Assembly: GCF_030433685.1 (NCBI RefSeq)
Contig: NZ_JAROCF010000001.1
Coordinates: 1 to 64,000 of the forward strand
Direction of reading: 5' to 3'
Source: Leifsonia williamsii
GTDB lineage: Bacteria > Actinomycetota > Actinomycetes > Actinomycetales > Microbacteriaceae
Length of the DNA: 64,000 nt
The translations under genes were made by a program, and so were the position numbers. The notes beneath the pieces were generated by a model. That model was not told the DNA's origin, did no database searches, and saw only the letters and a list, made by a program, of their open reading frames with translations. How positions within the stretch are numbered: the first letter of the stretch is position 1; each line of letters starts with the position of its first letter. This document shows, piece by piece, positions 14,534 through 23,923 of the stretch.

Positions 14534-16546
14534 TCACTCCACGATCAGCGCCACCCCCTGCGGCCCCAGCTCCAGCCCCGTGGCCGACGCGCCGGTGAGG
14601 AGGTCCGTGCCCGGCAGGTCGAGCGTCACCGGGCTCGGCGAGTGGTTGATCGCGGCGAGCACGTCTCCGCGCTGCACCAGCTCGACTCCGGCGATGGACG
14701 GGCGGCGCTCGACGGACGCGGCCGTCAGGACCGCGTCGAGGAGGCGCGCCAGCGGCTCCGGGTCCAGGCGGGTGGCGATGTACCAGGCAGAGCCCTCGCC
14801 GTGGGAGCGACGGGTGATCGCCGGGTGTCCGGACAGGGGGCCGTGGTCGAACACGGCCTCCACCTCCGCGGCCTCCGCCCGCACGTACTCGGCCCACTGC
14901 GCAGCGGACGCGGCCCCGCCGATCACGTCACCGCGCACGGCCACCGCGGGCGGCTCACCGCCGCCGGTCGCGGCAAGATCCGGTGCGGCCGGCGGCGCGA
15001 ACTCCTCGATCCAGACGCCCAGCGTGTCGCGCAGCGGGCCGAGGTAGCCGCCCGTGCGGACGTGGAGGTGCGGGTCGAGCACGCCGGTCAGGAATCCGAC
15101 CACGAGGGTGCCGCCGTCGCGGGCGAAGCGGTCGAGGGCCTCCAGAGCCGGGTCGCCGGCGACGAAGAGCGTCGGGGCGACGACGGCGCGGTAGCCGGTG
15201 AGGTCGCCGCCCGCCCGGACGAAGTCCACCGTGACGCCCGCGGCGGCGAGCGCCGCGTACCAGGAGAACACCTCCTCCAGGTAGCTCGTCCTCGCCGGTG
15301 ACGCCTCCTGCTCGACGGCCCACCAGGAGTCCCAGTCGAAGACGATGGCGACCTGCGCCGGGACCCGGGCGCCGAGCAGGCCGGGCCGGGTCGAGAGGGC
15401 GCGCAGCTCGCCGCCGAGCTGCTCGACCTCGCGGAAGACGCGGGTGTCGGTCCCGCCGTGCGGCACCATGCCCGAGTGGAACTTCTCGGCCCCCGCGACC
15501 GCCTGGCGCCACTGGAAGAACAGGATGCCGTCGGCGCCGCGGGCGATGCTCTGGTACGACCACGCGCGCATCTGGCCGGGCAGCTTGGCGGCGTTGCGCT
15601 CCCGCCAGTTGACCGCTCCCGGCGACTGCTCCATCAGCAGCCAGGGCGCTCCGCCGCCGAGCGAGCGCATGAGGTCGCGCTGCATCGCGGCGTACACCGG
15701 CGAGCGCGGGTCTGCGGGGTCGGGGTAGGAGTCGTCGGACACGACATCCACCTCTTGCGCCCACGCCCAGTAGTCGGCCGGCTTGAAGAACCCCATGAAG
15801 TTCGTCGTCACCGGCACGCTCGACCGTGACCGGATGATCGCCTTCTCCATCCGGAAGCAGTCGAGCAGCTCGTCGGAGCTGAACCGATCGAAGTCGAGCA
15901 GCTGGGTCGGGTTGCGGAAGGTCGGTGCGGCGCGCGGCGGCAGGACCTCGTCGAACGAGTCGTAGTGCTGCGACCAGAACGCCGTGCCCCAGGCGTCGTT
16001 GAGCGCGTCGACGGTCGTGTACTTCGCCTCCAACCAGCGCCGGAAGGCCGCCGCCGAGGCGTCGCAGTAGCAGTGGCTCACGTGGCAGCCGTACTCGTTG
16101 TTGATGTGCCAGAGCTCGAGGACGGGATGGTCGGCGTAGCGCTCGACGATCGCCTCCACCAGCCGGGCGGCGTAGCGGCGGTACACGGGCGAGCTGGGGC
16201 AGTACGCCTGGCGGCTGCCCGACGAGAGGGTGACGCCCTCCGCGGTGACGGGCAGCACCTCCGGGTGGGCGATGGCGAGCCACGGCGGCGGGGAGGCGGT
16301 CGCCGTCGCCAGGTCGACGCGCACGCCGCCGGCGTGCAGCAGGTCGAGCACCTCGTCGAGCCAGGCGAAGTCGAACTCGCCCTCGCGCGGCTCGATCCGC
16401 GCCCAGGAGAAGATGCCGACCGACACCAGGTTCACCCCGGCCCGGTTCATCAGCTCGACGTCGTTGCGCCACACCTCGGGCGCCCACTGCTCGGGGTTGT
16501 AGTCGCCGCCGTATGCGAAGCCGCCGGCCAGCACTGCGCCGGTCAC
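14534..16546 (-). CDS. Beta-galactosidase, GH42 (second copy in operon)
   Basis: This 670-residue retaining glycosidase of family GH42 hydrolyses terminal beta-galactosides. The acid/base Glu is in HINNEYG (about residue 150) and the nucleophile Glu in LLMEQSPG (about 305). The order is the TIM barrel, the trimerisation domain (VAIVFDWDSWWAVEQ) and a C-terminal beta domain. There is no signal peptide, so it acts in the cytoplasm on imported sugar. The start overlaps the permease stop (GTGA at 16546); a second GTG at 16534 sits 11 bases after AAGGAG and may be the real start. It is the last gene of the galactoside operon and differs clearly from the copy at 19879-21978. Confidence 0.9.
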   Translation of the reverse strand: MTGAVLAGGFAYGGDYNPEQWAPEVWRNDVELMNRAGVNLVSVGIFSWARIEPREGEFDFAWLDEVLDLLHAGGVRVDLATATASPPPWLAIAHPEVLPVTAEGVTLSSGSRQAYCPSSPVYRRYAARLVEAIVERYADHPVLELWHINNEYGCHVSHCYCDASAAAFRRWLEAKYTTVDALNDAWGTAFWSQHYDSFDEVLPPRAAPTFRNPTQLLDFDRFSSDELLDCFRMEKAIIRSRSSVPVTTNFMGFFKPADYWAWAQEVDVVSDDSYPDPADPRSPVYAAMQRDLMRSLGGGAPWLLMEQSPGAVNWRERNAAKLPGQMRAWSYQSIARGADGILFFQWRQAVAGAEKFHSGMVPHGGTDTRVFREVEQLGGELRALSTRPGLLGARVPAQVAIVFDWDSWWAVEQEASPARTSYLEEVFSWYAALAAAGVTVDFVRAGGDLTGYRAVVAPTLFVAGDPALEALDRFARDGGTLVVGFLTGVLDPHLHVRTGGYLGPLRDTLGVWIEEFAPPAAPDLAATGGGEPPAVAVRGDVIGGAASAAQWAEYVRAEAAEVEAVFDHGPLSGHPAITRRSHGEGSAWYIATRLDPEPLARLLDAVLTAASVERRPSIAGVELVQRGDVLAAINHSPSPVTLDLPGTDLLTGASATGLELGPQGVALIVE

Positions 16547-17478
16547 TCCTTCACGCTCCCGCTCGCGAGACCGGTCGTCCAGTACCGCTGGAGGAAGAGG
16601 AACGCGATGACCAGCGGGATGATCGAGACCAGGGAGCCGGTGATGACCACCGAGAACAGCGCCTGCGAGCCTCCACCCGCCGCACTGGTCGCCTGCTGCT
16701 GGGCGAGGCCGACGGTCAGCGGGTACAGGTCGGAGCTGTTGAGCATGATCAGCGGGAGGAAGTAGTTGTTCCACGTGCCGACCAGCGCGAACAGGAACAC
16801 GGTGACGATGCCGGGCGCGAGGAGGCGGAGGCCGATCTGCCAGAAGATGCGGAACTCCCCCGCTCCGTCGACCCTGCCCGCCTCGATCATCGAGTCGGGG
16901 ATGGCGTCGGCGGCGTAGACCCGCATGAGGAACACGCCGAAGGGGCTGACCAGCGACGGCACGATCACGGCCGCCGGGGTGTTCGTGATGCCGAGCTGGC
17001 TGAACATCAGATAGGTCGGCAGCGCGAGAGCGGTCAGCGGGATCATGATGGCGCCCAGCACGACGCTGAACATGAGGATCGCACCCGGGAAGCGGTACTT
17101 GGCGAACGCGTATCCCGCCATCGTCGCCAGCAGCGAGGCGCCCACCGCGCTCACGAGCGCGTACACGAGCGTGTTGATCGCCCAGTGGGTGTAGATGCCG
17201 TTCTGCGCGGTGAAGACGGCGCCGATGTTCGAGAACAGCTCGAAGGTGTGCCCGAAGGCGAAGCCGAACGTCGTGAACAGGTCGGCGTTGCTCTTGGTGG
17301 AGGCGATGAACAGCCAGACGATCGGCAGCACGAAGTAGAGGGCGCAGATCCACAGCAGCACGGTGAGGAGCGTGCTGCGCCGGGTCTCGCGGTTGTACGC
17401 CTTCACCCTGCCGCCCGCGCGGTCTCTCGGCGCGGGGGCCGTGCCGGGAAGCCCGGCACGCGTCGCGGTCTCAGTCAT
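16543..17478 (-). CDS. Carbohydrate ABC transporter permease (MalG/LacG-like)
   Basis: This 311-residue membrane protein has six helices. The EAA loop near DSMIEAGRVDGAGEFRIFWQ is the site that docks on the ATPase. It belongs to the CUT1 (MalG) type and pairs with the permease encoded just upstream, whose stop it overlaps by 8 bases. No ATPase gene lies in the operon, so a shared MsiK-type ATPase encoded elsewhere is expected. It imports an oligosaccharide, probably a beta-galactoside given the two GH42 genes. Confidence 0.9.
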   Translation of the reverse strand: MTETATRAGLPGTAPAPRDRAGGRVKAYNRETRRSTLLTVLLWICALYFVLPIVWLFIASTKSNADLFTTFGFAFGHTFELFSNIGAVFTAQNGIYTHWAINTLVYALVSAVGASLLATMAGYAFAKYRFPGAILMFSVVLGAIMIPLTALALPTYLMFSQLGITNTPAAVIVPSLVSPFGVFLMRVYAADAIPDSMIEAGRVDGAGEFRIFWQIGLRLLAPGIVTVFLFALVGTWNNYFLPLIMLNSSDLYPLTVGLAQQQATSAAGGGSQALFSVVITGSLVSIIPLVIAFLFLQRYWTTGLASGSVKE

Positions 17479-18421
17479 TGCGCGCCTCCTTGCGCTGGGT
17501 GGACAGCTGGACGACGTACGAGACGACGGCGATCACGATCCCGAGGAGGAAGGCGATGGCCGCCGCGTAGTTGACGTCCTGGTTCGTGAACGCGAGGTTG
17601 TACGCGTAGTAGTTCGGCGTGTAGCCGTTGTCGATCACGTTGGGCGCGATCGCGTGCAGCAGGCTCGGCTCGTTGAAGAGCTGGAAGGTGCCGATGATCG
17701 AGAAGATGACGGTCAGGATGATCGCGGGCCGGATGCCGGGGATCTTGATGCTCCACGCCACCCGCCACTGGCTGGCGCCGTCGATCTCCGCCGCCTCGAA
17801 CAGCTCGGTCGGGATCGACCGCAGCGCGGCGTACATGATGATCATGTTGTAGCCGACGAAGGCCCAGGTGACGATGTTCATCATCGACCCCAGCATGTTC
17901 TGCGCGTTCAGGAGGTCGGGGGCCGCGAGCCCGACGGCGCGGAAGGTCTGCGCGATGGGGCCGAAGTCGTTGCCGTACAGATATCCCCACATCAGCGTCG
18001 CGACGACGCCGGGGACGGCGAACGGCAGGAAGATCAGCAGCCGCAGCGCGATGGAGCCGCGCACGCGCCCGCTGTCGAGCGCGAGCGCGAAGAACAGCGA
18101 GAGCGCGAGCATGATCGGCACCTGGATGACGAGGAACAGCGCCATCCGGCCGAGTCCGGCGAGGAAGTCGGGGTCGGTGAAGGCGCGCACGTAGTTGGCG
18201 AACCACGCGAATGTCTGGCCGCCGATGAGCTGCGTCGTGAACAGGCTGAGATAGCCCGAGTAGAACAGCGGCAGGAGCAGCATCAGGACGAAGACGAGCA
18301 TGAAGGGCGCCACGAACAGGTACGCGGCGCGGTTGAGCCGCCTCTGCGTGGCGCTGCGCCGGGGGCGCTGACTCGCGGCCTCCCGCGCGCGCACCCGGCC
18401 GGGTGCGGCGGACTGGGTCAT
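17471..18421 (-). CDS. Carbohydrate ABC transporter permease (MalF/LacF-like)
   Basis: This 316-residue CUT1-family permease has a cytoplasmic basic N-terminus, six helices and the EAA loop TELFEAAEIDGASQWRVAW. It forms a heterodimer with the MalG-like subunit encoded next. It starts at an ATG at 18421 with SD GGGAG nearby. A strong hairpin (18454-18485) lies between it and the binding-protein gene upstream. Confidence 0.9.
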   Translation of the reverse strand: MTQSAAPGRVRAREAASQRPRRSATQRRLNRAAYLFVAPFMLVFVLMLLLPLFYSGYLSLFTTQLIGGQTFAWFANYVRAFTDPDFLAGLGRMALFLVIQVPIMLALSLFFALALDSGRVRGSIALRLLIFLPFAVPGVVATLMWGYLYGNDFGPIAQTFRAVGLAAPDLLNAQNMLGSMMNIVTWAFVGYNMIIMYAALRSIPTELFEAAEIDGASQWRVAWSIKIPGIRPAIILTVIFSIIGTFQLFNEPSLLHAIAPNVIDNGYTPNYYAYNLAFTNQDVNYAAAIAFLLGIVIAVVSYVVQLSTQRKEARND

Positions 18422-18453
18422 GATGAACTCCCTTGTTCGATCGGGGGCGCCCA

Positions 18454-18485
18454 GGCGGCGGCGGGAGTCGCCTCCCGCCGCCGCC
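18454..18485 (-). terminator. Intercistronic hairpin between binding protein and permease genes
   Basis: A perfect 14-bp GC stem, GGCGGCGGCGGGAG (18454-18467) with its complement (18472-18485), carries a 4-base loop. It has no T run. In ABC operons such a hairpin typically slows 3' decay or partially terminates, so more binding protein than permease is made. Confidence 0.6.
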
Positions 18486-18490
18486 CCGCG

Positions 18491-19849
18491 CTACTTGTTG
18501 ACGGAGAAGCCCTGCTGCGTGCCGTACTTCACGAGCGCCTGCTGCCAGGCGTCGAGCCCGGCCGAGAGGTCGCCCTTGGCCGAGAGCGCCTTGCCGACGG
18601 TCTCCGTGTAGCTCGAGTACGCGTAGTCCATGTAGGGCAGCCACTCGAACTTGGTGTCGACCGTGGTGGAGATGCCGGCGAACAGCTCGTTGACCTTCTG
18701 GCCTCCGTAGAACGGCGCCTGCTGGTCGACGAACTGCGGGTCCTTCAGCGTGGCCGTGGAGGTCGGGAACAGGAACTGCTTGTTCGCGAACATCAGCGTC
18801 GACTCCGCGTCGTTGTTGATGAACTTGGCCAGCTCGTACGCGGCGATCGGGTTCTTCGTCGTCTTCAGCACGGCGTCGGACGAGCCGCCCCAGTTGCCGG
18901 AGGCGGGCTTGGCGCCCGGCGTCTGCGGCAGCTCGGCGGCCCGCCAGAGGCCGGAGGTCTTCGCCGCCGTGCCCTGCAGGAACACCGGCGCCCAGGCCGC
19001 GGTCAGCCAGCCGGCGTACTTGCCGTTGGCGAGGCCCTGGTACCAGCTGTCGGTGAAGTCGGGGTCGGTGGAGACGTAGCCCTTCTGCACGAGGTCCTGC
19101 CAGTATGCGGCGACCTTCTTGGCCTCCGCGCTGTTGACGTCGACCGTCACGCCCTTCTTGCCGTCGTAGCCGAACGGCTTGACGCCGGCCTGCCACAGCA
19201 GCCCGAGCATCTGGCCGGCCTGGCCGGAGGCGAGGTTGGACATGAAGACGCCCGTCTTCTCCTTCACCGTCTTGGCGTCGGCCGCGTACTCGTCCCACGT
19301 CTTCGGCGGGGTGGTGACCCCGGCCTTGGCGAGGATGTCCTCCCGGTACAGGTTGCCCATGGGGCCCGAGTCCTGCGGGATGGCGTAGACGGCGTCGCCC
19401 TGCTTGACCTGGTTCCAGACCCACGGCACGTACTGGTCGCCGAGGTCGGACGCGCCGTAGGGGGCGAGGTTCAGGAGGCTGTCGGTGACGGTGAACGACG
19501 AGATGTACTGGAACTCGACCTGCGCGACGTCCGGGGCGCCCTTGCCCGCCTTCAGCGCGGTGCGCAGCTTCTGGTAGTGCGGAGCGCCCTGGCCGACGTT
19601 CTCGACGTTGACCTTGATCGCGGGGTACTTCTTCTCGAAGAGCGCCACCTCGTTCTTGATGTCGGGGACCCACGTCCAGAAGGTGAGGGTGGTCGGCGTC
19701 TTCATCGCCTTATCGATGTCGGCCTGCGAGACCGGCTTGGTGTCGCCGGTGGAGCCTCCTCCGCCTCCGGTGCAGCCGGTGAGTGCGAGTGCGACGGCCA
19801 GAAGGCCGGTACCCAGCGCCACTGCTGTTCTCGGAGCTTTCTTCCTCAT
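18491..19849 (-). CDS. Extracellular sugar-binding lipoprotein (CUT1)
   Basis: This 452-residue solute-binding protein of the MalE-like family 1 starts at an ATG at 19849. Its lipoprotein signal ends LALTGC with Cys26 as the lipidated residue, followed by a Gly-rich linker. Family features include LTFWTWVPDIKNEVALFEKK at the N-terminus of the mature protein and YELAKFINNDAEST. It lies between two beta-galactosidase genes and the permeases, so galacto-oligosaccharides or lactose-like sugars are likely ligands. Aromatic residues throughout (SWYQG, NWGG) fit carbohydrate stacking. Confidence 0.9.
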   Translation of the reverse strand: MRKKAPRTAVALGTGLLAVALALTGCTGGGGGSTGDTKPVSQADIDKAMKTPTTLTFWTWVPDIKNEVALFEKKYPAIKVNVENVGQGAPHYQKLRTALKAGKGAPDVAQVEFQYISSFTVTDSLLNLAPYGASDLGDQYVPWVWNQVKQGDAVYAIPQDSGPMGNLYREDILAKAGVTTPPKTWDEYAADAKTVKEKTGVFMSNLASGQAGQMLGLLWQAGVKPFGYDGKKGVTVDVNSAEAKKVAAYWQDLVQKGYVSTDPDFTDSWYQGLANGKYAGWLTAAWAPVFLQGTAAKTSGLWRAAELPQTPGAKPASGNWGGSSDAVLKTTKNPIAAYELAKFINNDAESTLMFANKQFLFPTSTATLKDPQFVDQQAPFYGGQKVNELFAGISTTVDTKFEWLPYMDYAYSSYTETVGKALSAKGDLSAGLDAWQQALVKYGTQQGFSVNK

Positions 19850-19878
19850 GATCGTTCTCTTTCTCTTGGTGTTCCTTC

Positions 19879-21978
19879 TCACGCGTGTGAGTCGGCGACC
19901 TCGAACACGGCGACGCCGCGCGGTTCGAGGGAGTAGGTGGAGCCGGCGGCGAACCGCTCGCCGGTCTCGACGTGCACGGCGTCGGCGGGCACCGTGACCA
20001 CGTGCTCGGCGGCGGACCAGTTGTGGAGGAAGACGAGCCTCCCGGCGCTGGTCCGTCCCGTGCTGACGGTCACCGGGCGGTCGGTGCGCCAGGTCGCCGC
20101 TGCGGTGTCGGGCACGAGCCAGCGCGCGAGGCTGCGCGCGAACGGCTCGTTGGGGACGGTGCCGACGTAGGTGACCCGGCCCGCGCCGAAGGCGGCGGTG
20201 GTGACGGCGGCCTCCGCACCGAGCTCGGTCGGCCGGTAGGAGACGACGGTCTCGGCGCCCTCGGGGTGCAGCACGTCGACCCAGGCGGTGGCCTGCGAGC
20301 CGGGCTCCAGCGCGAAGCCCCCGGCGGCGGTCACGTCGAGCGGCTCGGCCAGGTTGCTGTACTCGTCGTACCAGACACCCGCGGCGTCGTGCAGCCGGTC
20401 GGGCGCGACGCCCCTCCTGGCCCGGGCGAGCTCGTCGCCGTAGCCGGTGCGGATGCCGAGGACGAGGTGGCCGCCGGCCTCCGCGTAGGCGCGCAGGGCG
20501 TCGAGCACCGCGTCGTCGGCGACGTACTCCGCCGCCGCGACCAGCACGGGGTACCGCTTTACGAGGTCGACGGCCGAATGCTCGACGAACTGGCGGGTGT
20601 GCTGCACGCGGACCTGCGCGCCCGCCTCGCTGAAGCCGCGGTAGAAGGCGTCGACGATCCGGGCGTAGGAGCGCCGGTCGGCCTCCCCCTCGTCCGTGGC
20701 GAGCGGCGGGTAGAACTCGAACGACCACGTGGTGTCGGTCGAGTGCAGCATCAGCACGTCGGCGTCCGGCTCGAACCCGTCGAGCGCGCTGCCGAGGCGC
20801 TTGAGGCTCGCGCCCAGCTCGGCCACCTCCCGATAGATCCGGCCGGGCACCTGGCTGTGCGGCAGCACGCCGCCCCAGTACGTCTCCACACCGAAGTGGA
20901 GGGTGTGCCAGTGCCAGTACTCGACCATCCGGGAGCCGCGGGCGACGAGCGCCAGCGCCGCCTGCTTGATCTGGCCGGGGTACGGCGGCTGGTTCTGCCA
21001 GGGGCCGCCGATCGACTGCGCGTTGGTCTCGGTGACGAGGAAGCGCTCCTGGCGCGACGAGTAGGCGCGGTCGGCCCACTGGAGGAGCGCCCAGGGCCCG
21101 GTGTGCCACCAGTCGGCGCGGCGCGGGAGGTCGACGTCGGCCGAGAGGCCGTCCTGCATCAGGTAATACGGGTTGCCGGCCGTGATGTCGAGGGAGGCCG
21201 CGAGCTGGTCGTCCGAGATCTGCGGCCGGGAGTACGAGATGCACGTCGTGACGAACTGGTCGTCGCGGGCGTACTCGCGCACGATGCCGGCCTGCCACGC
21301 GATCAGATCGGTCGCCTGCTCGCCCTGGAAGCGCCTCCACTCCAGCTGGTACTGCGGCATCAGGTTGCCGCCCGGCCGCCACAGCTCGCTCCACTCGGCG
21401 ATGCGGTGCGACCAGTAGACGAGTCCCCACTCCTCATTGAGGCGCTCGACCGTGCCGTAGCGGCGGCGGAGCCAGGCGACGAAGGCCTGGAAGGTGCTCT
21501 CGTTGTGCGGCAGGTTGTTGCCGGGCTCGTTGTCGACCTGGTAGCCGATCACGGCCGGGTGGTCGGCGTAGCGGACGACGACCTTGCGGATGATCCGCTC
21601 GGCGTACCAGCGGTAGACCGGAACGGACTGGTCCATCTCCTGCCGGGCGCCCCAGCCGTGCGCGTGCCCCTGGGCGTCGACCGACGCGATCTCGGGGTGG
21701 AGGGTCTGCAGCCATGGCGGGATCGCGTAGGTCGGCGTGCCGAGGATGACCGCGATGCCCCGCTCGTGCGCCGCGTCGAGCACCGGCTGCAGCCAGTCGA
21801 GGTCGAACTCGCCGTTGCGCGGCTCCCACGTCGACCACACCGACTCGCCGACGCGGATGACGGTGAACCCGGCCTCCACCATGAGGTCGAGGTCGCGCTC
21901 GAGCGTCCCCTCCTCCTGGTACTCCGCGTAGTAGGCGGCTCCGAAGAGCACACCGGGGAACGTGGGGTTCAGCGTCAT
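19879..21978 (-). CDS. Beta-galactosidase, GH42 (first gene of operon)
   Basis: This 699-residue GH42 enzyme has acid/base Glu in QVDNEPGN (about residue 149) and nucleophile Glu in LVTETNAQS (about residue 314). The barrel is followed by the trimerisation domain and a C-terminal beta domain. It lacks a signal peptide, so it works inside the cell. It is the first structural gene behind the operator 22033-22048 and promoter 22063-22091. It differs from the second GH42 in the operon, suggesting different linkage or chain-length preference. The frame upstream of MTLNPTFPG is not protein-like. Confidence 0.92.
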   Translation of the reverse strand: MTLNPTFPGVLFGAAYYAEYQEEGTLERDLDLMVEAGFTVIRVGESVWSTWEPRNGEFDLDWLQPVLDAAHERGIAVILGTPTYAIPPWLQTLHPEIASVDAQGHAHGWGARQEMDQSVPVYRWYAERIIRKVVVRYADHPAVIGYQVDNEPGNNLPHNESTFQAFVAWLRRRYGTVERLNEEWGLVYWSHRIAEWSELWRPGGNLMPQYQLEWRRFQGEQATDLIAWQAGIVREYARDDQFVTTCISYSRPQISDDQLAASLDITAGNPYYLMQDGLSADVDLPRRADWWHTGPWALLQWADRAYSSRQERFLVTETNAQSIGGPWQNQPPYPGQIKQAALALVARGSRMVEYWHWHTLHFGVETYWGGVLPHSQVPGRIYREVAELGASLKRLGSALDGFEPDADVLMLHSTDTTWSFEFYPPLATDEGEADRRSYARIVDAFYRGFSEAGAQVRVQHTRQFVEHSAVDLVKRYPVLVAAAEYVADDAVLDALRAYAEAGGHLVLGIRTGYGDELARARRGVAPDRLHDAAGVWYDEYSNLAEPLDVTAAGGFALEPGSQATAWVDVLHPEGAETVVSYRPTELGAEAAVTTAAFGAGRVTYVGTVPNEPFARSLARWLVPDTAAATWRTDRPVTVSTGRTSAGRLVFLHNWSAAEHVVTVPADAVHVETGERFAAGSTYSLEPRGVAVFEVADSHA

Positions 21979-22032
21979 CGTCGACCTTCCGCATCATTGC
22001 GCCGTGTCGTCGACGGGTCTCCGCCAGCGCGG

Positions 22033-22048
22033 ATGTTGTCGACAACAT
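22033..22048. promoter_or_regulatory. Perfect 16-bp LacI-type operator
   Basis: ATGTTGTCGACAACAT is a perfect palindrome with central CG, the usual form of a LacI/GalR operator. It lies about 55 bases upstream of the GH42 start and just downstream of the promoter, where binding would block transcription. The gene for the cognate LacI protein lies directly upstream. Confidence 0.8.
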
Positions 22049-22062
22049 TTTGAGTTGTGAGC

Positions 22063-22091
22063 AGAATACACAGCGCCGACCCCGCCCACAA
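22063..22091 (-). promoter_or_regulatory. Promoter of the galactoside operon
   Basis: On the minus strand a -35 TTGTGG (22091-22086), a 17-base spacer and a -10 TATTCT (22068-22063) give a good sigma-70-type promoter. The expected start, near 22056, is a few bases upstream of the operator. The leader would be about 78 bases. Confidence 0.65.
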
Positions 22092-22132
22092 CAGTCGTGA
22101 CGCGACCGTTACCGGAAGGGTCCGGGGACGGC

Positions 22133-23137
22133 CTAGCGGGAGGCGTCGGCCGGCTGGGCGACGGCGGTCGACCCGCGCGCGACGAGCTCTGGCAGGTGGT
22201 AGCGGGGCACCTCGCCGATGTCGCCGCCCTCGATCTTGGCGATCAGCATGTTCATCAGGTACGCGCCCTCCCCCTCGAAGTCGAGGCGGATGGTCGACAG
22301 CGGCGGGAGGTGGAAGCGCGACTCCGGCGCATCGTCCATGCCGATCACGCTGACCTCGTCCGGCACCCGGATGCCGCGCTCCGCGAGGCCGTAGATCAGA
22401 CCGATCGCCATGCTGTCGTTGGCCAACGCGACGGCGGTCGCCTCCGCGGGCAGCTCGGCGGCGGCCCGGTAGCCCGACCCGGCCGACCAGTCGCCCTCGT
22501 ACTCCCAGACCACCTGCAGGCCGCGTTCGGCCGCGACCTCCACGAAGCCCTGGCGGCGCTGGTTCGCCGCGATCCACACGGGAGGGCCGCTGACGTAGGC
22601 GACGCGCCGGTGGCCGAGCTCGGCCAGGTGCTCGGCGGCGAGCCGCCCCGGCAGCGCGCGCGGGTTGAGGCTGGTGGACGAGAGCCCCTCCGCCGAGTCC
22701 ATGGCGATCGGGATGTCGAGCCCGCGGCTCTCGATCGCCGCGCGCACGACGTGCGTCTGCGCGGTCGCGAACACCCCGGCGATCTGGTGCTCCATGATCA
22801 CGTTGAGCGCCTCGTCCACCGATTCGCCGTCCTCGCCGTTCATGGAGGCGATGTCGAGCACGTAGCCGCGGGTGCGCGCGGCGGTCGTTGCTCCGGCGAC
22901 GATGCGGCCGGGGCCCGACAGCTCCATGCGGTGCGCCAGGATGCCGATGCGGTTGGACTGCCGCGACCGCAACCAGCGCGCGGCGCCGTTGGGGCGGTAG
23001 TTCAGCTCGTCGAGCGCCGCCTGCACCTTCTCGCGGGTCGTCGGCCGGATCCCCTCGAACCCGTTGAGATACCGCGTCACCGTCTGGTGCGACACGCCCG
23101 CGAGGCGAGCCACGTCGTAGATGGTGGCGCGCTTCAT
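22133..23137 (-). CDS. LacI-family regulator of the galactoside operon
   Basis: This 334-residue LacI/GalR protein begins MKRATIYDVARLAGVSHQTV, a canonical helix-turn-helix, with hinge NYRPNGAARWLRS and a periplasmic-binding-like effector domain. It is encoded just upstream of the GH42-ABC operon on the same strand and most likely binds the palindrome 22033-22048; a galactoside is the probable inducer. The start (23137) lacks an SD, but TAGACT (23150-23145) sits 7 bases upstream, so the message may be leaderless. The longer open frame upstream is not family-like. Confidence 0.9.
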   Translation of the reverse strand: MKRATIYDVARLAGVSHQTVTRYLNGFEGIRPTTREKVQAALDELNYRPNGAARWLRSRQSNRIGILAHRMELSGPGRIVAGATTAARTRGYVLDIASMNGEDGESVDEALNVIMEHQIAGVFATAQTHVVRAAIESRGLDIPIAMDSAEGLSSTSLNPRALPGRLAAEHLAELGHRRVAYVSGPPVWIAANQRRQGFVEVAAERGLQVVWEYEGDWSAGSGYRAAAELPAEATAVALANDSMAIGLIYGLAERGIRVPDEVSVIGMDDAPESRFHLPPLSTIRLDFEGEGAYLMNMLIAKIEGGDIGEVPRYHLPELVARGSTAVAQPADASR

Positions 23138-23147
23138 GTGACGCAGT

Positions 23148-23777
23148 CTAGCCACAGGCCGCGGGCAGGCGGCCGCCGCCCTCCCCCGATCGCCGGCCGA
23201 GCACGGCCGAGCCGCTGTACGGGCCTCCCGGCCCCTCGGCGAACCGGAGCACATTGCGGCCGCCGGCGGTATCGAGCCGGTACCGACCGGCCGCGAACGG
23301 GTCGTAGCCGTCCACCGGCAGCGGGCCGGCGCACGGCGGGACGTAGTGGAAGCGCCAGCCGTCCCCCTCCAGGAGCCGGATGCTGCGGTGATGCCACGTC
23401 GTCGTCATGACGACCACCCGGTGGCCCGGCACATCGAGCGGACGGTACGCGTTCACCGTGGTGAACGCGGCGGCGACCAGCAGGACATACCCGACGGGGA
23501 ACGCCGCCAGGAGCAGCAGGGTGGAGAGCACCCGCGCGATCACGCGCAGCACACGCCAGGGGATGCGGTGGGCCAGAACCGCTACCTGCACGAGCGCGAC
23601 GAAGCCGCAGGCCGCGGCGGCGAGCACGAGGAGCATGCCCGCCTGGATCGCGTCCGGGGCGCCCGCCGGGCCGATCAGCAGGACGTCCGGGCCGGCCGTG
23701 CACAGGCCCACGCCAGCGGCCGCAAGCGTGACGGCGAGCGCGGCGGGCGTCCAGGGCAGCAAGGTGGAGGCGCGCAT
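23148..23777 (-). CDS. Hypothetical membrane protein
   Basis: This 209-residue protein has no recognised family. About four hydrophobic segments fill residues 10-125, for example LLVLAAAACGFVALVQVAVLA and a leucine-rich helix. A soluble C-terminal part contains WRFHYVPPCAG and repeated Gly/Arg. The chosen start is MRASTLLPW at 23777; the frame is open 12 codons further. It ends 10 bases before the LacI start, so the LacI -10 overlaps its stop codon. Confidence 0.6.
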   Translation of the reverse strand: MRASTLLPWTPAALAVTLAAAGVGLCTAGPDVLLIGPAGAPDAIQAGMLLVLAAAACGFVALVQVAVLAHRIPWRVLRVIARVLSTLLLLAAFPVGYVLLVAAAFTTVNAYRPLDVPGHRVVVMTTTWHHRSIRLLEGDGWRFHYVPPCAGPLPVDGYDPFAAGRYRLDTAGGRNVLRFAEGPGGPYSGSAVLGRRSGEGGGRLPAACG

Positions 23778-23923
23778 CCCGCCACTCTCCCGGCCGGTGG
23801 GTCGCGGGGGCATCGGGCGCGAGAGGGAGAGGGGTCGGTCGGAAGGAGGGATCTCCGCCGCGTACCCGCTGTACAGTGCCGCCCGGGGGTATCGATGAAC
23901 AACTGCAGCCAGGGCGGAGCGTC

